Shown: in pieces, positions 1 through 5,770 of the stretch
Layout: each line of letters begins with the position of its first letter
Numbering within the stretch: the first letter of the stretch is position 1
NCBI GenBank assembly: GCA_003221085.1
Contig: QHUD01000071.1
Location: forward strand, 1-8,585
Direction: 5' to 3'
Length of the DNA: 8,585 bases
DNA from: Gemmatimonadota bacterium
GTDB taxonomy: Bacteria > Gemmatimonadota > Gemmatimonadetes > Gemmatimonadales > GWC2-71-9
The notes under the pieces: generated by a model
The model's input: the letters and a program-made list of their open reading frames with translations, nothing else
Told to the model about the DNA's origin: nothing
Databases searched by the model: none
Made by a program: the position numbers and the translations under genes

Positions 1-964
1 CGCTCGGCGGTGCGCTCCAGCGCGAACTCCCTGCGGACGAGCTCACGACCCCGCCGCGCGATCCGCGCAGCGAACTCCGCATCGTCGAGCACGCGCGCCA
101 GGGCCTGCGCCCACGCCCTCGGGTCGAGCGGTGTCACCAGAAGTCCCGTGTCACCGGTGGTGATCAGGTCGGGGTTGCCGCCGGCATCCGACGCGACGAC
201 CGGCAGGCCGAGGGCCATCGTTTCGAGCAGCGCGATGGAGAGCCCTTCGATGCGCGAAGGCAGGGCGGAGACCGCCGCGAGGCGAGCGAACGCGAGCGGG
301 CGTTCGGTGAAGGGTACGTACGCCACGCGGTGGCGCGTCGGGACGGTCCGCTCGACGGCGCGGAGCTCCGCATCAGGCTCGATTCCGACGCACGCGACGA
401 CCACCGGCCGCTCGAGTGCAGCGAGTGCCCGCAGCAGGATGTGCTGGTCCTTGCGACGCGCGAGCACCAGGACGACGGGGCGTCCCCCCAAGTCGCCCAG
501 CGCGGCGCGCGCGGTCGCCATGTCACCATCGGACGGCTGGGCATCCACCCGCGCGAACTCGATCCCGTTCGGGACGACGCGGAGGCGCCCGGTGGGATAC
601 AGGCGACGGCGCAGCGCGCGGGCCACCGCGTGGCTCACGGCAATGGTGCGGTCGGCGGAGAGGCCCACGGCGACGAGCTCGGCAGGAGACGTGAGGGGCA
701 TCGTGTGCCGGGTCACGACGAACGGCCGTCCCAGACGTCGCGTCCACCGCAGCCAGGTGAGCGCCCGGCGGTCGCCCGTTCCATGGCTGTTAACCACATC
801 GACCTGCTCGCGCGTCAGCAGGGCGTCCAAGTCCCGCGCGAGCGTTGGTAATCGACCGAAATCGAGTGGCACGTGGGGCAGCCTGGCATCCCGCTCATCA
901 TCGTCGATCCGGCACCGTGTCCTTCATGTGTGAGTTGCAGGATGGTGAGCGGCCGGTCCGGCAT
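1..964 (-). pseudogene. Family-4-type glycosyltransferase, frame-disrupted near the N-terminus, 3' end outside window
   Basis: A retaining GT-B glycosyltransferase, expected to act in the cytoplasm on a surface glycan. The body reads without stops in one minus-strand frame from about 923 to the left edge. It contains VTRHTMP, a PNGIEF segment, and the E-x7-E donor-binding motif EGLSIALLE (222-248), followed by LPVVASDAGGNPDLI and GDTGLLV, all typical of the C-terminal Rossmann domain. The plausible start is ATG at 964, giving MPDRPLTILQLTHEGHGAGST, a good family N-terminus with the HEGHGAGST phosphate-loop-like turn. That start is in a different frame from the body, and the body frame has a stop at 924-926. 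Between GHGAGST and ARLPHVPLDF roughly 25-35 residues normal for the family (first beta-alpha units) appear to be missing, so a deletion rather than a single-base slip is likely. A shorter product from GTG 872 would lack the N-terminal nucleotide-fold start. Family recognition is firm; the acceptor sugar is unknown. Confidence 0.
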
Positions 965-976
965 GGCCCAAAGCTA

Positions 977-982
977 GTTATA
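977..982 (-). promoter_or_regulatory. Candidate -10 element, minus direction
   Basis: Read on the minus strand this is TATAAC, 12 nt before the ATG at 964. It sits in the only AT-rich patch of the neighbourhood and overlaps the plus-strand -10 candidate. No convincing -35 hexamer lies at the usual distance (about 1000-1005) and there is no Shine-Dalgarno sequence before the ATG. If it is used, the 5' leader would be only a few nucleotides long. Confidence 0.35.
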
Positions 983-984
983 CT
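979..984 (+). promoter_or_regulatory. Candidate -10 element, plus direction
   Basis: The hexamer TATACT is close to the sigma-70-type -10 consensus and ends 9 nt before the ATG at 994. That geometry puts the expected transcription start about 3 nt before the start codon, so the tandem glycosyltransferase transcript could be leaderless. There is no Shine-Dalgarno-like purine run in the 9 nt between (they read atttcgccc). The region at 956-961, where a -35 would sit, does not resemble TTGACA. Confidence 0.4.
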
Positions 985-993
985 ATTTCGCCC

Positions 994-1883
994 ATGCACA
1001 TCGCCGTCGCGTGCCAGCAGCCGCTCCCGGCGAAGGGCTACGGCGGCCCGCAACGGGTCGTCGTAGCGCTGGTGCGCGGGCTCGCGGCGCTCGGTCACCG
1101 TATCACGCTGCTCGCGCCACCGAGCACCCGGGTCCCCGAGGCGACCGTGGTGGCTGTGCCTCCGCGCAAGCTCGCGGATCCCGCGACGCTGGCACCGTAT
1201 GTCCCGCGCGACGCCGCGATCGTACACGCGCACTTCCCGCTGCCCCGAGCACCCGGCGCGTTCCCCTTCGTGCAAACGATCCACCGCAACTTGAAGGCCG
1301 GGACTCCGCCCTATCCCAACTGTGTTTTTCTCTCCCGCGACCATGCGCGCCGTCACCAGAGCGACGTCTTCGTCTATAACGGGCTCGATCCCGCGGACTA
1401 CGTGTTCCGACGTTTCCCCAGGCGCCAGTCGCAGTACGACCTGTTCCTCGGGAAGCTGCACAGCGCCAAGGGCTATCACTGGGCAGTGGAAGCCGCGAAG
1501 CGCACCGGGCACCGTCTCATCGTCGCAGGCGGCTGGCGGCCCAGCTTCACGGGGTCCATCAGTGGAACCCGGCCGCGTGGGACGAGCCCTTCGGCCTGGT
1601 GACGATCGAGGCGCTGCTCTCGGGCACGCCGGTGCTCGGGACCCATCGCGGCGCGCTCCCCGAGCTGATCACGCCGGATGTGGGCACCCTGTGCGACACC
1701 GTAGACGACATGATTGCGGCGGCGGAGTCGATCCATACCCGCAGCCCCGCGGCGTGCCGGGCGCACGCCGAGCGCCACTTCACGCACCTCGTGATGGCCC
1801 GGGAGTACGCGCGCATGTACGCCCACGTCCTGGAACACGGCGCGCCACCGGCCGGTACCCCAACGCTACACGCCGCGGTCTGA
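994..1883 (+). pseudogene. Family-4 glycosyltransferase, tandem copy 1, broken by internal deletion
   Basis: A GT-B glycosyltransferase paralogous to the next gene. Frame 1 runs from ATG 994 to TGA 1600-1602 and carries the N-terminal domain: LPAKGYGG at residues 11-18, HAHFP, VFLSRDHARR, NGLDPADYVF and FLGKLHSAKG, then VAGGWRPSF ending at 1548. A second frame supplies the C-terminal part: WNPAAWDEPFGL from 1563, the E-x7-E motif EPFGLVTIE, GTPVLGTHRGALPELITPDVG, and the end HAAV with TGA at 1881-1883. In the sister copy 75 nt separate the PSF and W codons; here only 14 nt do, so about 61 nt are missing, which shifts the frame. The lost segment matches the sister's YVGRVDGRQKADLLANAR region, between the domain linker and the catalytic motif. 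The conserved GGTE of the family is GGPQ here, another sign of relaxed constraint. It is probably inactive, unless the deletion is an assembly error. Confidence 0.9.
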
Positions 1884-1888
1884 CGGGC

Positions 1889-2818
1889 GTGCACGTCGCG
1901 ATCGCGTCGCATTACCGGTTGCCCGTAACCGGCTACGGTGGCACCGAGCGGGTCGTCGTCGCGCTGGTGCGGGGGCTCGCTGCCCTGGGCCATCGGGTGA
2001 CGCTGCTGGCCGCCCCGGGCACTCGGGTGCGGGAAGCGACCGTGCTCGAGATCGAGCTCGGCCGACTCACGGACCCTGCCGCCAATCTCGCCGGGCTCAT
2101 CCCCCGCGATGCCGACATCCTGCACACTCATTTCCCGGTGCAGCAGAGGCTCGAGCGTCCGTTGGTGCAGACCTTCCACGGCAACATGCTCCCCGGCAGC
2201 GCCGTGCCGCCGAACACCATCTTCCTCTCACACGACCACGCACGTCGCTTCGGCAGCGAGGTGTTCGTTCACAATGGACTTGATCCGGCGGACTACGTAT
2301 TCCGCTCCGAGAAGGACGAGTACGACTTGTTCCTCGGCCGCCTCCACCGTGCAAAAGGGTACCGCTGGGCGATCGAGGGAGCGAAGCGCAGCGGACGCCG
2401 ACTGCTCGTCGCCGGGGCCTGGCGCCCGAGCTTTCGGCGCAACATCCGCTACGTGGGCCGGGTGGACGGACGCCAGAAGGCCGACCTGCTCGCGAACGCG
2501 CGCTGCTTGTGGATGCCCGCCCTGTGGGATGAGCCGTTCGGCCTCACCACCATCGAGGCGCTCTTTTCCGGGACACCGGTGCTCGGGACCCGGCGTGGGG
2601 CGCTACCGGAAGTGATCACGCCCGACGTGGGCGCGTTGTGCGACACCCTCGATGAGATGGTCGCCGCCGCGGAGACCATTCATACGCGGGATCCGAACAC
2701 CTGCCGCGCGCATGCCGAGCGCTACTTCTCACACCTCGTAATGGCGGAGCAGTACGTGAGGATGTACCGGGGCCTGCTCAGTGAGGGGACGCTGCCACGG
2801 GGCCGGCCGACGCGCTGA
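1889..2818 (+). CDS. Family-4 glycosyltransferase, tandem copy 2 (intact)
   Basis: A retaining GT-B glycosyltransferase of about 309 residues, probably adding a sugar from a nucleotide-sugar donor to a lipid-linked or surface glycan precursor in the cytoplasm. The N-terminal domain has the family motif GYGGTERVV (15-23), HTHFP, QTFHGN and LSHDHARR. NGLDPADYVF (129-138) and FLGRLHRAKG (148-157) mark the start of the C-terminal domain, followed by RNIRYVGRVDG (184-194) and the E-x7-E motif EPFGLTTIE (E215, E223), then GTPVLGTRRGALPEVI. The start is GTG 1889, five bases after the stop of copy 1, chosen because VHVAIASHYRLP aligns with MHIAVACQQPLP of that copy; no strong ribosome binding site is visible, so translational coupling to copy 1 is likely. 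It is shorter than many relatives (usually about 340 or more) because loops are trimmed, not because a motif is missing. Its last 41 bp overlap the convergent GT87-type gene. The sugar specificity cannot be read from sequence. Confidence 0.92.
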   Translation: MHVAIASHYRLPVTGYGGTERVVVALVRGLAALGHRVTLLAAPGTRVREATVLEIELGRLTDPAANLAGLIPRDADILHTHFPVQQRLERPLVQTFHGNMLPGSAVPPNTIFLSHDHARRFGSEVFVHNGLDPADYVFRSEKDEYDLFLGRLHRAKGYRWAIEGAKRSGRRLLVAGAWRPSFRRNIRYVGRVDGRQKADLLANARCLWMPALWDEPFGLTTIEALFSGTPVLGTRRGALPEVITPDVGALCDTLDEMVAAAETIHTRDPNTCRAHAERYFSHLVMAEQYVRMYRGLLSEGTLPRGRPTR

Positions 2819-3908
2819 GCGGTCGGGGGGCGAACGCGACCACGACCAGTAGCAGCAACCCGCCCCAGGTGTAGAGCGACAGTTTGAACACGGCGTCGCG
2901 CAGGGAGAGGGACCACATCGTCGCGATTCCGGATGTCGCCACGCCCGCCAGCCACAAAGCGATGGACCACGCCGGCGTCCGCTCGTGCGACGGCAGCCGC
3001 AGCGCGATGATCCACAGCGGGAGCGCGAACAGGAAGTAGTGCACCCACGCGATGGGTGAGAGCAGCACCGCCACCAGCCCAACGACGGCGAGCTCTTCGA
3101 AGGCCGCATCCGCGACCTTCGGCCGGCGCAGGGCCACGATGCCGAGCGCGATGCAAGCGAGGTCGAGGAACGCCAGCCCCGCACCGGGGAGGTGTAACCG
3201 GGTCGCCAGCGTGGACAGCGACTGGTTGCTGCCCCCTTGGGTCCAGGCCACGGGCGAGCTGTTCGCCAACCAGTCGCGCACCGCGTCGAACGCTCCCGGC
3301 ACTCCGTACCGCAGCAGCGGCGCGAGGCTCAAGCCGGCCGCGACGGCGATTCCGACGGCGAGGCCACGCCACTGCCTGCGGTAGGCGAGATAGACGAGCC
3401 ATACCGCCGGGAACACCTTGAGCGCGGCCGCGGCTCCGATCCACGCACCTGCTCGACCCTCACGTCCGCGCCCCACCTCGTAGGCGGCCGCGACCAGCAG
3501 CGCGAGCAGCACGGCGTTCAGGTTCAGGTCCTCGAAGTTCCGATTGAGCGGCGCGGCGACGGCGGCGAGTGCGAGTACCACGGTCCTCCAGCGATCCCGA
3601 GGCAGACGGGTGATACTCCAGCCGAGACACACCAGGCTGCCGGCCGCCCAAGCGCCCTTCGCCACCGCTGCGCTCAGCTGGGCTGCGAGCGCGAACGGGA
3701 CGACGAGCAGCACCGCCAGTGGAGGCCACCACACCCCGACCCTGGGCGGGTGCGCATACATCTGCGCGCCTTGGAGCCATAGTTGCGCGGCGGCGAAGTG
3801 CGCCTGGAGGTCGCCGCCCCGGCGGATGCCCGTGGGGATGGCGACGGCCGCGTAGACGAGTCCGGCGAGCAGGAGGAGTCTCATCTCCCGCGGCGTCATC
3901 CGTGTCAT
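2778..3908 (-). CDS. GT87-type (DUF2029) polytopic membrane glycosyltransferase
   Basis: A membrane-embedded GT-C fold glycosyltransferase of 376 residues. Family members use polyprenyl-phosphate sugars (for example mannose or arabinose donors) to extend glycans on the outer side of the cytoplasmic membrane. About nine or ten hydrophobic segments are visible, for example 10-26, 60-83, 109-120, 130-143, 153-176, 182-197, 243-260, 269-302, 314-329 and 346-360. Family-like signatures are GGDLQAHFAAAQLW (31-44, with Asp33 as probable catalytic base in the first external loop), NLNLNAVLLAL, AALKVFPAVWLVYL (161-174), NQSLSTLATRL (228-238) and LLSPIAWVHYF (282-292). ATG 3908 is chosen because it follows a purine-rich ribosome binding site with 6-nt spacing and precedes the first membrane helix; the open frame continues upstream to 4319, but only as an antisense-like shadow inside the previous gene. 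It is last in the operon, 17 bp after the CgeB-like gene. The exact sugar is unknown. Confidence 0.9.
   Translation of the reverse strand: MTRMTPREMRLLLLAGLVYAAVAIPTGIRRGGDLQAHFAAAQLWLQGAQMYAHPPRVGVWWPPLAVLLVVPFALAAQLSAAVAKGAWAAGSLVCLGWSITRLPRDRWRTVVLALAAVAAPLNRNFEDLNLNAVLLALLVAAAYEVGRGREGRAGAWIGAAAALKVFPAVWLVYLAYRRQWRGLAVGIAVAAGLSLAPLLRYGVPGAFDAVRDWLANSSPVAWTQGGSNQSLSTLATRLHLPGAGLAFLDLACIALGIVALRRPKVADAAFEELAVVGLVAVLLSPIAWVHYFLFALPLWIIALRLPSHERTPAWSIALWLAGVATSGIATMWSLSLRDAVFKLSLYTWGGLLLLVVVAFAPRPLSASAGPVAASPH
2807..2826. other. GC-rich hairpin over the convergent gene ends
   Basis: An 8-bp stem (2807-2811 pairs with 2822-2826, and 2813-2815 with 2819-2821, with one bulged base at 2812) closes a TGA triloop that is itself the stop codon of the plus-strand glycosyltransferase. 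A G run follows on the plus strand and no T-tract on either strand, so it does not meet the usual definition of an intrinsic terminator. It may still stall transcription or be incidental to the GC content. Confidence 0.3.
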
Positions 3909-3912
3909 CAGT

Positions 3913-3923
3913 CTTCCCTCTCC
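3913..3923 (-). promoter_or_regulatory. Ribosome binding site that fixes the GT87-type start
   Basis: The minus strand reads GGAGAGGGAAG, followed by ACTG and ATG 3908. The AGGGA core is 6 nt from the start codon. It is the clearest Shine-Dalgarno sequence in the window. It supports the ATG at 3908 over the in-frame ATG at 3899 and over the upstream extension of the reading frame. Confidence 0.7.
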
Positions 3924-3925
3924 GG

Positions 3926-4903
3926 CTACCGCAGGGTGACGGTCAGCAACTCCTCCAGACGGTGGCGCCACGTGTGCTCGCGCACCGCTCGCTCTCGCGC
4001 CGCGGCGCCGAGCCGGTGCCGCAGCGCGTCCTCCGCCAGCATGGCGCGGGCGCGATCGGCGAGCTCGGCCACGCTCCGGTACAACACGATCTCCCGATCC
4101 GGCGTGAAGTGGCGTACGATGTCGGCTTTTGCGTCCGAGAGCTGCGGCGTGCCTACGGCAGCGAGCTCGAACACCCGCATGTTTGCGCCGGTCCCGTAGC
4201 GCGTGGGGTCGCCGCGCTCCCCGAACTGCTGATGGACGTTCACCCCAACTTTGGCACCCGCCAGCGCCCTGACAAAGTCTGCGCCGTACAGCGGCCCGCG
4301 CGGCCAGCCGGGCCCCCACGCGACGAGGCCGGCGTCGGCGAGCGCGCGCAAGATGGGCTCACGCACGTCGTCACGAGACCCCACAAATACGAGCGGCGCC
4401 GACCAGCGCGGGTCGCGCTGCACGGATGGCAGCGGCTGTAAGTACTCGGGGTCGCAGCCAAACGCGAGATAATGGGCCCTGGCACCCGTCGCGCGGTGGC
4501 GCGCGAGGCTCGAGCTGTCGTGCGTGAAGAAGCAGTCGTACGCGGGAGCCAGCCGCGTGGACAGCTCGAGCTGGTGGGGGTCGTCGGGGAACCAGTTGAC
4601 CCAGCGACTGCCGAACCGACCACGCAGCCCGTCCACGTCGGCGGGCGCGAGGCTCGGGCCCTTGAAGACGAGCACGACATCGGCCCGCTTGCGACGCAAC
4701 AGAGCGGCGAGCCGCGTGGTGAGCGAACGTCGCAGGATGGCGTTCCAGCCGCGTGGCCGCTCCTCGCAGCGGCGCACCTCGCATCCCAGCGCGGCGAGCG
4801 CGGCAGCGAGGGCCAGACCACTTCGGTGGTAGCGGCGATTGAATGCCGCGACCAGCACGACGCGCAGACCCGCAAACTGATGCGTAGGCGGGCGGGCCGT
4901 CAT
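3926..4903 (-). CDS. CgeB-like glycosyltransferase (GT-B fold)
   Basis: A 325-residue protein resembling the CgeB / 'glycosyl transferases group 1' family, likely a cytoplasmic GT-B enzyme modifying a surface glycan. The N-terminal domain begins LRVVLVAAFNRRYHRSG (13-29); VVLVFKGPSL (76-85) is followed by the family hallmark NWFPDDP (103-109) and by FFTHDSSSL (125-133). The C-terminal domain has YLAFGCDPEYL (145-155), LVFVGSRDD (171-179) and GANMRVFELAAVGTPQL (239-255), the segment usually containing the catalytic or donor-binding Glu, here Glu246. The start is ATG 4903, which overlaps the stop of the preceding glycosyltransferase as ATGA and implies translational coupling. The open frame runs upstream to 5587 but that part is an Arg/Ala/Gly-rich shadow of the previous gene. 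In Bacillus the CgeB name refers to spore-coat glycosylation, but this fold is widespread in polysaccharide loci and no sporulation role is implied. Substrate unknown. Confidence 0.9.
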   Translation of the reverse strand: MTARPPTHQFAGLRVVLVAAFNRRYHRSGLALAAALAALGCEVRRCEERPRGWNAILRRSLTTRLAALLRRKRADVVLVFKGPSLAPADVDGLRGRFGSRWVNWFPDDPHQLELSTRLAPAYDCFFTHDSSSLARHRATGARAHYLAFGCDPEYLQPLPSVQRDPRWSAPLVFVGSRDDVREPILRALADAGLVAWGPGWPRGPLYGADFVRALAGAKVGVNVHQQFGERGDPTRYGTGANMRVFELAAVGTPQLSDAKADIVRHFTPDREIVLYRSVAELADRARAMLAEDALRHRLGAAARERAVREHTWRHRLEELLTVTLR

Positions 4904-5769
4904 ACCTCGACGTAGTTCCGGTACTCGAAGAGGCGCGCGCCGGTCAGACGCTCGATCCAGTCGGACAGATAGAGGCGGAGGTGCGCCAGCTTGAAGTGTC
5001 GCGGCCCCACGGCGCGCCCGCCTCTCCCCGCCGCCCGCCGCGCCGCGATCCACGATTGCACCGCGCGCGGGTGCGAGCCCACGAAGCGGCGGAGCAGTGG
5101 CGTCCAATAGAGGGCCTCGAGCTCGGCGTGCGCCTCCAGCTGTTCGACCCTGTCGTGGAACACCTCCTTCGACGCAACGAACTTCTGGCGCATGGACTGC
5201 GGCGGGCGCGCCCACCCATAGTGAAACATGAGCGCACCCGTCACGCGCGCCTGCACGCGTCGCTCGTCCGGGCCGACGCGAAAGCCCTGCGCGTCCTGAA
5301 AGGAGCGGATCTCCCGGCCGAGCCGCACCACGCGCGCCTCGCGGCGATACCAGTGCCGGTCCGTGGCGAGCGTGTCGAAGTCTCCGTAGAAATGCCGGTA
5401 CTCCACGAGTAACCCCTCGACCCGGAGGTCCCCATCCCACTCGCGTAGTGCCTCGCGCAGGGTCGCTACGCCGGTTTCGTGCAACACTTCGTCCGCCTGG
5501 ATATAGACGCCCCAGGCGCCGCGGCAGGCGGCCAGCGCGCGATTGGTCTCGAAAGCGAGCGTCCCGCCGCCGCGCGAGAAGTCCCACACGCTGTCGAGGA
5601 TGCGAATCCGCGGGTCGCCGATCCCCACGACCAGCTCGCGGGTCTCGTCCTCAGAGGCTCCCACGTTCACGATGACTTCGTCGCACAGGTCGAGGATCGA
5701 GCGGATGGCCGGCACGATCGGGTAGTCGAGCTTGACCGCGTTCCGGACGATGGTGAACCCGGAGATCAC
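4900..5769 (-). CDS. Family-2-type glycosyltransferase
   Basis: A 289-residue GT-A glycosyltransferase, likely soluble or membrane-associated in the cytoplasm, transferring a sugar from a nucleotide donor. It opens with MISGFTIVRNAVKLDYPIV, the characteristic start of a conserved family-2 subgroup, and continues through DEVIVNVGASEDET (30-43) and FETNRALAACRGAW (73-86). The DxD-equivalent metal site is YIQADEVLHE (89-98). Further subgroup motifs are YRHFYGDFDTL (124-134), WYRREARVVRL (140-150), SFQDAQGFRVG (156-166) and FHYGWARPP (182-190). The start is GTG 5769, one base after the TGA of the ABC exporter gene; it is preferred because family homology begins exactly there, and re-initiation after the upstream stop would explain the lack of a clear ribosome binding site. 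Its stop overlaps the ATG of the CgeB-like gene. Length is normal and no residues appear lost. The linkage formed cannot be inferred. Confidence 0.92.
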   Translation of the reverse strand: MISGFTIVRNAVKLDYPIVPAIRSILDLCDEVIVNVGASEDETRELVVGIGDPRIRILDSVWDFSRGGGTLAFETNRALAACRGAWGVYIQADEVLHETGVATLREALREWDGDLRVEGLLVEYRHFYGDFDTLATDRHWYRREARVVRLGREIRSFQDAQGFRVGPDERRVQARVTGALMFHYGWARPPQSMRQKFVASKEVFHDRVEQLEAHAELEALYWTPLLRRFVGSHPRAVQSWIAARRAAGRGGRAVGPRHFKLAHLRLYLSDWIERLTGARLFEYRNYVEV

Positions 5770-5770
5770 G

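Larger units (their letters stand above)
994..2818 (+). repeat. Tandem gene duplication of a family-4 glycosyltransferase
   Basis: Two head-to-tail copies (994-1883 and 1889-2818) are separated by 5 bp. They align along their whole length, with shared blocks such as ERVVVALVRGLAALGHR (QRVVV in copy 1), NGLDPADYVF, GTPVLGT, RGALPE and ITPDVG. Many synonymous differences separate the copies at DNA level, so the duplication is not recent, although the block around 1619-1700 versus 2573-2652 is visibly closer. Confidence 0.85.

Noticed and set aside
10..933. Long plus-strand open frame (about 307 codons) opposite the left glycosyltransferase
   Set aside because: Its product is Arg/Ser/Ala-rich low-complexity with no recognisable motif, while the opposite strand encodes clear glycosyltransferase motifs. 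It is a high-GC shadow frame.
1549..1602. Programmed ribosomal frameshift, or re-initiation at the GTGA overlap (1599-1602), rescuing glycosyltransferase copy 1
   Set aside because: About 20 residues needed for the fold are missing, no slippery sequence is evident, and re-initiation at GTG 1599 would drop the first Glu of the E-x7-E motif. A simple frameshift would not restore a complete enzyme.
1322..1888. N-terminal extension of the second glycosyltransferase back to 1322
   Set aside because: The first 189 codons of this frame are an out-of-frame reading of copy 1 with no homology. Family similarity begins exactly at GTG 1889.
3909..4319. N-terminal extension of the GT87-type gene to 4319
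   Set aside because: The extra 137 codons lie inside the CgeB-like gene in another frame and have shadow composition. A strong ribosome binding site precedes ATG 3908.
4904..5587. N-terminal extension of the CgeB-like gene to 5587
   Set aside because: The extension reads the family-2 glycosyltransferase out of frame and is Arg/Gly-rich. The ATGA overlap at 4900-4903 is a far better start.
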